DNA from: Burkholderiales bacterium
GTDB lineage: Bacteria > Pseudomonadota > Gammaproteobacteria > Burkholderiales > Burkholderiaceae_B
Length of the DNA: 64,000 nucleotides
Reading direction: 5' to 3'
Assembly (NCBI GenBank): GCA_027484315.1
Contig: JAIXTE010000152.1
Span: 1 to 64,000, forward strand
Position numbers and translations under genes: made by a program. Of this stretch, positions 27,517-35,623 are shown piece after piece; the stretch's first letter is position 1; every line of letters starts with the position of its first letter. The notes under the pieces were generated by a model. The model was not told where the DNA came from. It was given only the letters and a program-made list of their open reading frames with translations, and did not search any database.

Positions 27517-27652
27517 GAAAACAGCCCCGCTTGAACAAGGCGTGAATGGTCGCCAGGCGGTGAAACCGCAAGCGACACCCGAACCCGCCGATGTGTTTTG
27601 GCGGGTTCGGGTGAATGAATCGCTTTGCTTCAAGAAGGGACTTGCTGTTTTC
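27517..27652 (-). repeat. Structured repeat family 1, copy B-right
   Basis: The basal stem is GAAAACAGC (27517-27525) with GCTGTTTTC (27644-27652), a compensated version of the GAAAACCGC/GCGGTTTTC stem. Hairpin 1 is CACCCGAACCCGCC (27576-27589) with GGCGGGTTCGGGTG (27600-27613), 14 perfect pairs and a 10-base loop. Hairpin 2 is the right subtype with GCGGT-GAA-ACCGC at about 27556-27569. Confidence 0.87.
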
Positions 27653-27691
27653 ATGCGGAAGCAGGCAAACCATGCTGCGGGGTCCAATCAA

Positions 27692-29839
27692 TCACCCCAG
27701 CCGCCACGCGTGATATTTGCCCAACCACACGAGCACTTTCTCCGGCGCATGCGCACGCTTCCATTCACCAGCCGCGTACTTGTTCGCCTCGGCTAACGTG
27801 GGGTAGGTGTGGATGGTGCCGAGAATTTTGTTCAAACCCAATCCGTGTTTCATGGCCAACACGAACTCTGCAAGCAAGTCGCCTGCATGCACGCCTGCAA
27901 TGGTCACGCCCAGAATTTTGTCTTTGCCGGGCACGGTAAGCACCTTGACCACGCCATGTGCGTCGCTGTCGGCAATGGCGCGGTCCAGGTCGTCAATGCC
28001 ATAACGGGTGACTTCGTAGGCGATATTCTGTTCCTTGGCATCCTGTTCGTTCAGGCCCACGCGGGCCACTTCGGGGTCTGTGAAGGTGGCCCAAGGGATC
28101 ACTGAATAATCAGCCTTGAATTTTTTGAATTGGCCAAACAAGGCATTCACGGAAGCGTACCAGGCCTGGTGTGCAGCCACGTGCGTGAACTGGTAAGGAC
28201 CGGCCACATCGCCCGCTGCAAAAATATTGGGATACAGCGTTTCAAGGTATTCGTTGGTGACCACAGTGCGGTTGGTTTCCACGCCCAATGCTTCAAGACC
28301 ATAACCGGTGAGGCGCGCTTTGCGGCCGACGGCGCAAATCACATCGTCAAACTCAATCTCAACCGTGTTGCCCAGGTGTTCTGTGACCAGGACTTTTTGT
28401 TCACCGCGACGCTCAAAACGAACCGCTTTGTGTTGGGTCAAAATATTGACACCATCTGCCCGCATGGATGCCATGGCCATCTCGGAAATTTCCGGGTCTT
28501 CCCGCACCATGATGCGTTCGCCAAGTTCAACCTGGGTAACCTGCGAACCCAAGCGCGAGAAAGCCTGTGCCAGTTCACTGCCAATTGGCCCGCCGCCCAG
28601 TACAACAAGCCGCTTGGGCAATTCCTCGCGTTTGGCGAATTCGTCCCACAGGGTGTCGCTGGTCAAATAACCGCTGGTTTCAATGCCGGGCAGATTTGGC
28701 ACAACGGGTGAAGCACCCGCGGCAATCACGATGCTGCGAGCAGTCAGCCGACTGGTTTCGCCGGTGTTGTGTTTGATTTCCACGGTCCATGGATCAACAA
28801 TTGTTGCGTAACCTTGAACCACGTCGACGCCAAGGCCGGTGTAACGTTCAACGCTGTCGTGTGGCTCAATGGCCTTGATGATGTCATGCACCCGCGCCAT
28901 GACCGCTTTGAAACTGAAGCCGGGCGTGGTGGCATGCAAACCATATTTGTCAGCGTGGCGCATTTGATGAGCCAACTTGGCGCTCTTGATCAATGCTTTG
29001 GAAGGCACGCAACCAAAGTTCAGGCAATCGCCGCCAATTTTGTGGGCTTCAACCAAGGTGACTTTGGCTTTGACAGCGGCAGCAATATATGAACTGACCA
29101 ACCCGGCTGCGCCAGCGCCAATCACGATCATGTTGCGGTCAAATTTTGAAGGTTTGGTCCACTGTGCATACACCTTACGGGCTTTGATTTTGTCGGTTAC
29201 TTTTTTTGCGATCAGCGGGAAAACACCCAGCAACACAAAAGACAGAATGAGCCCCGGTGAGAGAATGCCGGACAAGCTGTCGATTTTCGCAAGCTCCGTG
29301 CCCGCATTCACATACACCACGGTGCCTGCCAACATGCCGATCTGACTCACCCAGAAAAAGGTGAATGCTTTCATGCTGGTGAGGCCCATCAACAGGTTGA
29401 TCAGGAAGAATGGAAACACAGGCACCAGGCGCAGGGTGAACAGGTAAAACGCGCCCTCCCTTTCAACACCCTCATTGATGGCTTTCAGGCGGTTTCCGAA
29501 TTTGGCCTGAACCGAATCGCGCAACAAGTAGCGTGCACCCACGAAGGCCAGCGTGGCCCCCAGCGTGGAAGCAAAAGACACCAGCACCAAGCCCTGCAAA
29601 AGCCCGAACAGCGCACCCGCAGCCAGTGTCATGACGGCAGCACCTGGAATGGAAAATGCGGTGACCACGACATAGGCCGCGAAAAACATGCCACCCACCA
29701 GCCAGGGTGATTCAGCCTGAAACCCGCGGAATTGATCCAGGCTGCCCTTGAGGCTTTCCAGCGTGAGCAGGCTGTGCAGATCAAGGGCAAAAACCAGCGC
29801 CACAGCGGCCACAATCAGCAGCATTATTATTTTTTTCAT
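27692..29839 (-). CDS. Fusion of VTT (TVP38/DedA-like) membrane domain and FAD/NAD(P) disulfide oxidoreductase
   Basis: 715 residues. The first 225 form a TVP38/TMEM64 (SNARE-associated, VTT) membrane domain: a signal-anchor, then SIPGAAVMTLAAGALFG, FVGARYLLRDSV and FTLRLVPVFPFFLINLLMGLTSM. The flavoprotein starts at about 233 with MIVIGAGAAGLVSSYIAA. The redox disulfide is in GGDCLNFGCVPSKALIKSA (Cys272, Cys277) and the NAD(P) site is VVLGGGPIGSELAQAFSRLG, close to mercuric-reductase/dihydrolipoyl-dehydrogenase sequences. The C-terminus ends with an interface-type IHTYPTLAEANKYAAGEW. This is a membrane-anchored oxidoreductase of unknown substrate. It faces a repeat element downstream. Confidence 0.9.
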   Translation of the reverse strand: MKKIIMLLIVAAVALVFALDLHSLLTLESLKGSLDQFRGFQAESPWLVGGMFFAAYVVVTAFSIPGAAVMTLAAGALFGLLQGLVLVSFASTLGATLAFVGARYLLRDSVQAKFGNRLKAINEGVEREGAFYLFTLRLVPVFPFFLINLLMGLTSMKAFTFFWVSQIGMLAGTVVYVNAGTELAKIDSLSGILSPGLILSFVLLGVFPLIAKKVTDKIKARKVYAQWTKPSKFDRNMIVIGAGAAGLVSSYIAAAVKAKVTLVEAHKIGGDCLNFGCVPSKALIKSAKLAHQMRHADKYGLHATTPGFSFKAVMARVHDIIKAIEPHDSVERYTGLGVDVVQGYATIVDPWTVEIKHNTGETSRLTARSIVIAAGASPVVPNLPGIETSGYLTSDTLWDEFAKREELPKRLVVLGGGPIGSELAQAFSRLGSQVTQVELGERIMVREDPEISEMAMASMRADGVNILTQHKAVRFERRGEQKVLVTEHLGNTVEIEFDDVICAVGRKARLTGYGLEALGVETNRTVVTNEYLETLYPNIFAAGDVAGPYQFTHVAAHQAWYASVNALFGQFKKFKADYSVIPWATFTDPEVARVGLNEQDAKEQNIAYEVTRYGIDDLDRAIADSDAHGVVKVLTVPGKDKILGVTIAGVHAGDLLAEFVLAMKHGLGLNKILGTIHTYPTLAEANKYAAGEWKRAHAPEKVLVWLGKYHAWRLG

Positions 29840-29997
29840 TTCAATTCCTTGGTATTTCCGGGAAGGTGTCCGATCAATGATGCATGGACTTCATGACATG
29901 TACTGATAGTTTCGACGAGTTGTACAAAAAAGTTACCTCGATTTGAAAAGATAGTCCGGTTAGTCTGTGGACATGCCATTTGACAATCGACGACAAA
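29840..29997. other. Divergent intergenic region between the VTT fusion and the dioxygenase
   Basis: 158 bases that should hold both promoters. It includes AT-rich TTGTACAAAAAAG near 29921. I see no clear operator. Confidence 0.4.
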
Positions 29998-30807
29998 ATG
30001 ACCGCTTTTATTGACTCAATCTTCATCAGCCATGGCGCACCGACTTACGCCATGGATCCCGGGCTGCCGGGAAAAGCCCTTGAGCAGGTGGGTCAACAAC
30101 TGGTGGCGCAAGGTACATCGGCCTTGATTGTACTCAGCCCTCACTGGCGAAGTGCCAGGCTGGCGGTAACAAGCCACAGCGCGCCGGTGGTTGTGCATGA
30201 TTTTCATGGTTTTCCCAAGGCCTTGTATGAATTGAAACCCGAGATATCGGGCGCACCCCAATTGGCTGGAAAGTTGGCCGAAGCGCTGGGTGGGCAGGGG
30301 CAGCCGGTTGAACTCAGGCCACAACAGGGTTTTGATCACGGCGCCTGGGTACCCTACCTTCACCTGTTTCCTGAGGGTGGGCCACCGATGCTCCAATTGA
30401 GCATGCCCGTGGATTGGACTGGCGTAACGGCCATGAAAGCGGGGAACGCGGTGGGTGAGTTTGCCCGCCAACACAATGCCGTGGTGGTGGGCAGCGGCAG
30501 CCTGACCCACAACTTCGAGGACATGGATTTGCGGAGCGCGCCCGACGGAAAGCCCACACCCCCTGCGTATGTGACTGAATTTACGGACTGGATAAAAGAC
30601 CGACTGAGCGTGGGCGATGCACAAGCCATTGCACAAGCGGCGCAGGAAGCACCACACTTTGCACGCGCCCACCCGGACGATGACCATTACCTGCCTTTGC
30701 CATTTGCAATGGGTGCGGCAAGGCACGAAGCAATGGTCGAGGTACTACCTGAGGAGATACGCTACAAAGCCTTGTCGATGCAAAGCTTTGTATTCACACG
30801 CGCTTAA
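29998..30807 (+). CDS. DODA-type extradiol aromatic ring-opening dioxygenase family protein
   Basis: 269 residues from ATG 29998; a TTG at 29980 is possible. LigB/DODA family. Metal and active-site histidines appear in SIFISHGAPTYAMD, VLSPHWRSARLAVTSH, GFDHGAWVPYLHLFPEG and GSGSLTHNFEDM, and the end carries ARAHPDDDHYLPLPFAMGAARH. Members cleave catechols such as DOPA or, in bacteria such as E. coli YgiD, DOPA-like substrates; the true substrate is unknown. It lies divergent from the VTT fusion and converges with the next gene, overlapping its end by four bases. Confidence 0.88.
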   Translation: MTAFIDSIFISHGAPTYAMDPGLPGKALEQVGQQLVAQGTSALIVLSPHWRSARLAVTSHSAPVVVHDFHGFPKALYELKPEISGAPQLAGKLAEALGGQGQPVELRPQQGFDHGAWVPYLHLFPEGGPPMLQLSMPVDWTGVTAMKAGNAVGEFARQHNAVVVGSGSLTHNFEDMDLRSAPDGKPTPPAYVTEFTDWIKDRLSVGDAQAIAQAAQEAPHFARAHPDDDHYLPLPFAMGAARHEAMVEVLPEEIRYKALSMQSFVFTRA

Positions 30808-32300
30808 ACCACAGTGACGCTTCCCTGCGCGGTAATGGGGCACGGCAAGGTGGGGTCAAATGTGAGCGACACCGCACTGGCCACAAAAAAGCCCCCGATG
30901 TGCTGGGCTGCAATTTCCGGTGGCGTGCCCGGCTTGGTCAGATTCACGTCTTGTGCAAAGGTGTAAATGCGCCACAATCCGCGCACTTCATGACGGTGCC
31001 TCAACAATTGCCGCATTGCTTCCTTGATATCCAGTGAGCCTGCATACACGCCATCATTTGCGCCTGGATCAAAACCGAGACCATCGTCAGTCAGCGGGAC
31101 TACAAATGTAAAACCATCGGGCGCGCGGAACAGTGCAAACGCATACAGGTCGGTGCCCTTGAACAATTTGCCTTCGGTGCGATGGAATTTTGCACGCACC
31201 CACAGGGGTTCGCCCAGCGCAACAGTGTTGGGTGTTTCCAGTTCCACGCCATCTGACAAGTGGATGTTGGTTTGGGTCTCCCGCACGGAGTATTCGTAGG
31301 TTTTGCCCGTGGTGAATCGGGTGTAGGTCCATTCCACATCGGCGGTGTAGGGCTTGCCGGCATTGGGCGCATCGGGCAGCTTCCACTTGGCCACCACTTT
31401 TTCACCCACGGTGAGTTCATCCTCAGCGGGCAGGGTATTGGCTTGTCCACGCCAGAAGGGATCAGCTTCATCGGACAAGGCCACGCCGATTGCCACGGTG
31501 GCCACTGCTGAGGCCACGCCGGCCACTGTGAATTCTTTCTTGGGCCCGGCATTGACATCGGGCGTGCAACAATTCACCGATGGCTCAGTTTCGTCGAATG
31601 TGCCACTGACACCAAAAGAAGCCGTACCCGCACCCTTGGCAGCCGCAACAGCAGCCACAATGGCGGCGATAATCGCGATGATGATGGCCAGCACTTTCCA
31701 CCAAGGGTCGGAAAATGGCAACTCGGCATGCATACCGCTGTAGGCCGGATTCGGTGCCCAAACCAGGGTGCAGCCCGTGGGTATCCAGGGGCCGGTGTCG
31801 GGCGGGCATTCGCAATTGCCCTTTTCATCCCGACCCCACTTCGGATTTTGAACAATCGCGCTGATGTTGGACATGGTCAGCACGCCTTCCTCGATGCTGC
31901 AGGTGTAACTGTTGGTGACCGGGTCATATCGGGTTTGCGAAACGAATATCTGCTGAATGGTGCGGCGGGAATCAAAGCCATCGGCCTTGGCCACAAAGCT
32001 GACAAGGCGTTTGCCCGGTATGGCATTTTTGAAATTGGCATCCCACATCACCAGTACTGCGGCGCCCGCCGGGATGGAGGCAAAGTGGAAAGTTTTGGCG
32101 ACTGGAACAATGCCTGGGTCGCCTGTGCTTTCCAGGTAAATGGTGACGTTGGTCAGCGCAGCACCCGACATGTTGGTGTAATGGCAAGCGATGCGCAGGT
32201 CATAAATGGCGTTGTCGAAAATACCGTCGGGCAACATGATGTTGGTGACAGGCTCAATGGCAAATGGACGGGTTAAAACCTGAAGTGGCGTGGCGCTCAT
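30804..32300 (-). CDS. Unknown protein with mid-chain hydrophobic segment and choice-of-anchor-like repeat motif
   Basis: 498 residues, no signal peptide. The first 150 residues look like an immunoglobulin-type beta domain (DLRIACHYTNMSGAALTNVTIYL). Residues 155-180 hold a Cys cluster (GNCECPPDTG, TGCTLVW). A strongly hydrophobic segment follows (residues 201-222, WKVLAIIIAIIAAIVAAVAAAK), then a Cys pair (NCCTPDV). The C-terminal half contains LTDDGLGFDPGANDGVYAG, a DDG...DGVY-type pattern seen in extracellular choice-of-anchor domains. Function is unknown. It overlaps the next gene by four bases and is co-transcribed with it. It may be surface or periplasm-facing, but the topology is unresolved. 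Confidence 0.7.
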   Translation of the reverse strand: MSATPLQVLTRPFAIEPVTNIMLPDGIFDNAIYDLRIACHYTNMSGAALTNVTIYLESTGDPGIVPVAKTFHFASIPAGAAVLVMWDANFKNAIPGKRLVSFVAKADGFDSRRTIQQIFVSQTRYDPVTNSYTCSIEEGVLTMSNISAIVQNPKWGRDEKGNCECPPDTGPWIPTGCTLVWAPNPAYSGMHAELPFSDPWWKVLAIIIAIIAAIVAAVAAAKGAGTASFGVSGTFDETEPSVNCCTPDVNAGPKKEFTVAGVASAVATVAIGVALSDEADPFWRGQANTLPAEDELTVGEKVVAKWKLPDAPNAGKPYTADVEWTYTRFTTGKTYEYSVRETQTNIHLSDGVELETPNTVALGEPLWVRAKFHRTEGKLFKGTDLYAFALFRAPDGFTFVVPLTDDGLGFDPGANDGVYAGSLDIKEAMRQLLRHRHEVRGLWRIYTFAQDVNLTKPGTPPEIAAQHIGGFFVASAVSLTFDPTLPCPITAQGSVTVV

Positions 32301-33148
32301 GATTGCGCCTCCTTGTCGTGTGTTGCATGACCAACCAGCACGAAACCGAGTCCGCCCAGTATTTCGTCGCCAGCGCGCTCAACAATGTGAATGAATTGGT
32401 ATTCGCCAGCGGCCAGGCTTTTTGCGCGAATGGCCACATGCAGACCAGCTGAAGTACATTTGGGTATGCGCATGTCCAGTTTGGTTTCCCCCACGGGGTC
32501 TTTCTCGCACAAGGTGCGTGGGTTTGTGCTCAGGCCCACCTCCACGGCTGCTTTTCGGGCTGGTTTCAAGCCGCGAAGCCCAAGGCTTAGCAGGGTTTTT
32601 TCATCCAGCTTGTCTCCCAGCTCCGCCGTGACGGTGATGGCCTTGTCCATGCGAGGCAAGGCAGACACCGTGAGCGCGAACAGGAACGCACGCATGGTAT
32701 TTGCATTGAGCACGGTGAGATTTTTCTGTGCCACCTGCGGGTACACCGGGGGATTGAATGCATCGGGCAAAGGATTCGGCAAAGGGTGCCCGGGGTGATC
32801 AGCCACAGCAACGAGGCATTCGTGGCCCCCGTTGACGATGACAGGAAGCCAGGGGACAAGACACAGGGCGTCTTGTATGCCACCAGCCGGCACATCAGCA
32901 AAGGCAGAGCCTACAAATGTCGCATTGCTGCGTGTCACTTGAAGGGCCGGGTTGGCCCAGTAAAAGTCGATCCGTATGCCGTTGGCTGGGGTGGTGCCGT
33001 TGTTGGCCAGCTTGGCCCACAGGTAAGCAGGCTGCCCGGCCACGGGGCTTCCGGGCGAGGCGCCCGGGTCGTTGCCAGGAACAACCCAGATGTCGGGGCT
33101 TAAATACCAATGGGGTTCGCCGTCGCGAATGAGCAAATCAACAGCCAT
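32297..33148 (-). CDS. Unknown protein, CARDB-like beta domain
   Basis: 283 residues beginning MAVDLLIRDGEPHWYLSPDIWV, without signal peptide. Residues 30-130 resemble a CARDB/immunoglobulin-like domain (GQPAYLWAKLANNGTTPANGIRIDFYWANP), and the rest has VAIRAKSLAAGEYQFIHIVERAGDEILGG, again beta-rich. Its stop overlaps the start of the 498-residue gene by four bases, so the two form one translational unit. Function unknown. Pairing of a CARDB-like protein with a protein containing an internal hydrophobic segment is the only clue. Confidence 0.7.
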   Translation of the reverse strand: MAVDLLIRDGEPHWYLSPDIWVVPGNDPGASPGSPVAGQPAYLWAKLANNGTTPANGIRIDFYWANPALQVTRSNATFVGSAFADVPAGGIQDALCLVPWLPVIVNGGHECLVAVADHPGHPLPNPLPDAFNPPVYPQVAQKNLTVLNANTMRAFLFALTVSALPRMDKAITVTAELGDKLDEKTLLSLGLRGLKPARKAAVEVGLSTNPRTLCEKDPVGETKLDMRIPKCTSAGLHVAIRAKSLAAGEYQFIHIVERAGDEILGGLGFVLVGHATHDKEAQS

Positions 33149-33270
33149 GAAATTCTCCTTGGAAAAGGAAACCTGGTGGGCTTCTGTTGACTTGTATTCT
33201 TTGGCTTGAGGTGGGTGGCCACCACCCCCTAAAATGCTCCCTGTTCCGTTCTGGATCTGGTTTTCTAAAA

Positions 33271-34194
33271 TCAGGCACCCATCCAGGCCAATGCAATGGC
33301 GGTGAGCACGGTTGAAATGCCTGCGCTGTAAATGGTTTTGATTTTTCCTGTCATTTTGATGCTCTCCGGAATCATTTCATTGCACACCACAAAGGCCATG
33401 GCCCCCGCAGCAAAAGCCATGGAGGCGGGTGTGCCCATTGGCCAAGTCTCTGCGACAAGCACACCGATTGCAGCCCCCACAGGTTCCACCAGGCCGGTGG
33501 CCAAAGCGGCCAAAGCGGCTACTGCTTTGTGAATTCCAATGCTCCACAAGGCTGTGGCCACGATCAAGCCCTCGGGTATGTTTTGCATGCCGATGGACAT
33601 GGCTGTGCCCGATGCACCGTTGATGTTACCCATGCTGGCGCCCACGGCAAAACCTTCAGGGACGTTGTGAAGTGCGATGGCTATGGTCATGAGCAAGGCC
33701 ATTCGTGTGCGCTCGACACCCGCCATTTCAGCGCCTGCTACAGGGTGTTCGTGAGGCAGGGTTTGATCCAGAATGGTCATGACGCCATAGCCTGCTGCCG
33801 CAGACACCAGGGCCAACACCAAGGCACCGTCGGTTTGAATGGCGGGAAGAAACAGGGATACAGCGGCAGCGGCGGCCATCATGCCGCCCGCGATGGCGAT
33901 GAACAGGCCCAAACCTTTGTCGTCAATTTTTTTCATGACCAAGAGGGCCATGCCACCCAAGCCGGTTGCCGCGCCTGCAATTGCAGACAATTTCACGGCC
34001 TGCAACTGGGCAGGAGTGGCCAGAATGTGCTGAATGGCACCCCACACAAGGGGCACACCTTCTGTAGCGAAGACCACCAAGCCCAAGCCCGTGATGAGGA
34101 GTCCCATTGCGGCACGGGCGACGCGTACTGTGTCAAGCGCGGGTTGGCCGGTGAGGTTGAATCCTGCGATTCTGGTCACTGTCTGCAAAGTCAT
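33271..34194 (-). CDS. ZIP-family metal transporter
   Basis: 307 residues with about eight membrane segments. The ZIP signature is complete in two helices: ALHNVPEGFAVGASMG and MQNIPEGLIVATALW (His/Glu metal-binding motifs). A cytoplasmic-type loop (DQTLPHEHPVAGAEMAG) contains a short histidine stretch. It resembles the GufA-type branch. Divalent cation uptake (Zn, Fe or Mn) is the family role; the metal is not decided here. It is a single gene, with a 10-base perfect hairpin between it and the next gene upstream. Confidence 0.9.
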   Translation of the reverse strand: MTLQTVTRIAGFNLTGQPALDTVRVARAAMGLLITGLGLVVFATEGVPLVWGAIQHILATPAQLQAVKLSAIAGAATGLGGMALLVMKKIDDKGLGLFIAIAGGMMAAAAAVSLFLPAIQTDGALVLALVSAAAGYGVMTILDQTLPHEHPVAGAEMAGVERTRMALLMTIAIALHNVPEGFAVGASMGNINGASGTAMSIGMQNIPEGLIVATALWSIGIHKAVAALAALATGLVEPVGAAIGVLVAETWPMGTPASMAFAAGAMAFVVCNEMIPESIKMTGKIKTIYSAGISTVLTAIALAWMGA

Positions 34195-34280
34195 GGTGGG
34201 CTCCTGTTTTTCAAATCACTTGAATACAGGCTGAATTTTCCCTTGTCTATTGATATTTGACCAACGGATTATTTCCATGG

Positions 34281-34305
34281 ATTCAATCGATTTTTTCGAT
34301 TGAAT
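34281..34305. repeat. Perfect inverted repeat between the ZIP and EgtB-like genes
   Basis: ATTCAATCGA (34281-34290) and TCGATTGAAT (34296-34305) are perfect complements around a five-T loop. It lies 23 bases beyond the EgtB-like stop and 87 bases upstream of the ZIP start. It could be a weak terminator hairpin or an operator for the ZIP gene. Confidence 0.5.
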
Positions 34306-34327
34306 GTGGTGGCGCTGCATGGAAGTT

Positions 34328-35509
34328 CTATTTGCAGGTTCGAAAGCCGGACAACACGTCGTGGCGGTTGGGTTGGAAGTAGTTGCGGTACTTGGGATGA
34401 ACCATTTCGGAAGATGTGGCCCAGCTCGCCCCCTTGAGCACCTTGCGGTCGTGAAACCAGGGCTTGGAGTAATCCACATAGGGGTGCGGTTCAAAACCTT
34501 CAAAGGGCAAAAAGGTGTCTGCGGTCCACTCCCACACCTGGCCCCAGTGCAGGTCGGGCTGAGTGTACGCGGCATACTCCCATTCCGCTTCGGTGGGCAA
34601 GCGGCGGCCAGCCCACTGGCAGTAGGCCTGCGCATCAAACCAGCTGATGTTTTCAGCGGCTGCATGCAAATTCAAAGGGCGTGGCTGACCAAAGCCGGTA
34701 TTCATCCACACGCCATTCTCGAATGCAACAAATGGGGGCAGCGCATATTTGGTAGCCTTTGCGAATTCAAGATACTGTGCCCAAGCCACAGGCTGGGAAT
34801 CAATTTCAAAGTCACCGATTTGAATGGTGTGCGCTGGCAATTCGTTGTCAAACGCAAAGCCACTGCCCTGCCAGCCCAACATCCATTCGGAGGCAGGTAC
34901 TCGCAAATGAACAGAGGCCTTGTAGACCTGCGTGCCCGCGCGACGTGCGTGCTGTGGAAGCAAAGGAATACCCAGCAGCTTGGCCATGAATACCGCGGCC
35001 TCATTGTGCATTTGCTCATGCAGCAAGCTAAGGCGGAAAAAATACAGGAATTGGTCGGATTTTTCTGGTTGCTTTCGACAGAACTCATCCGCTTTTTCAA
35101 GCAGGGTCAAGGTGTCATTCAGGGCCGCTTGCAAGTAGCTGCGCGTGCCATGTAAATCGGGCAAACCAATTTCCCAGCGTGTGTCGTGGGCAATGGCGCT
35201 TGAATCCAATCTCGCGTCCGCATTGGGCAAACGCGATTCAGTGCGGGGATGCGCAGGATCGCAGGCCACCCCGGAATTCCACTGTGGGTTGCGAGCCAAC
35301 CACCAGTCTTGAAACCAGGCCACGTGACACAACTCCCACAGCGGCGGATTCAATTCCGCGCGGCAGGGCACGCTGCAATTTTCGCCCAATGCAGCCACAT
35401 AACTGCTCAGCAATCCCGACGTACGTTCGCGCGTGCGCAACAAGGCCTCTCGAAGAAATGCGGCACCGGCAGTGCGGGCGAGTTGGGCAGGGTTGGGTTG
35501 CTGATTCAC
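34328..35509 (-). CDS. senA: SenA/EgtB-type non-heme iron enzyme (selenoneine or ergothioneine-type synthase)
   Basis: 393 residues. An N-terminal DinB-like four-helix domain has PPLWELCHVAWFQDWWLARN (His62) and SLLHEQMHNEA (His164, His168), the three-histidine iron site of EgtB enzymes. The C-terminal FGE-sulfatase domain starts at about residue 205 (VHLRVPASEWMLGWQ) and includes RRLPTEAEWEYAA and VWEWTADTFLPFEGF, ending YFQPNRHDVLSGFRTCK. The whole N-terminal pattern matches what I recall of SenA, which makes the C-Se bond of selenoneine; EgtB of ergothioneine is the alternative. The usual partner genes (senB, or egtD) are not beside it. Confidence 0.8.
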   Translation of the reverse strand: MNQQPNPAQLARTAGAAFLREALLRTRERTSGLLSSYVAALGENCSVPCRAELNPPLWELCHVAWFQDWWLARNPQWNSGVACDPAHPRTESRLPNADARLDSSAIAHDTRWEIGLPDLHGTRSYLQAALNDTLTLLEKADEFCRKQPEKSDQFLYFFRLSLLHEQMHNEAAVFMAKLLGIPLLPQHARRAGTQVYKASVHLRVPASEWMLGWQGSGFAFDNELPAHTIQIGDFEIDSQPVAWAQYLEFAKATKYALPPFVAFENGVWMNTGFGQPRPLNLHAAAENISWFDAQAYCQWAGRRLPTEAEWEYAAYTQPDLHWGQVWEWTADTFLPFEGFEPHPYVDYSKPWFHDRKVLKGASWATSSEMVHPKYRNYFQPNRHDVLSGFRTCK

Positions 35510-35623
35510 TATTATTTGCTGCTATACAGATGGGTTAAGTGTACGACAGGTTTAAATGCTTAAACACCCAGTGTGCAGACCAAGCAGCAGGTCAACACCA
35601 ATACTCCCGTTTGTTGAACCTGG

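Larger units (their letters stand above)
27017..27691. other. 675-base gene-free region holding the second structured inverted-repeat pair
   Basis: No convincing protein frame is present. An ACTCAGCGGG-like sequence near 27077 precedes copies B-left and B-right of repeat family 1, separated by about 267 bases unrelated to the spacer at 7172-7420. The block from first to last repeat is 528 bases. Confidence 0.7.

Noticed and set aside
27149-27691. Frame of 180 residues on the minus strand across the B repeat pair
   Set aside because: It reads through both hairpin copies and their spacer; composition follows the repeats, not a protein.
34304-35155. 283-residue frame opposite the EgtB/SenA-like gene
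   Set aside because: Shadow frame; the minus strand has the conserved iron and FGE motifs.
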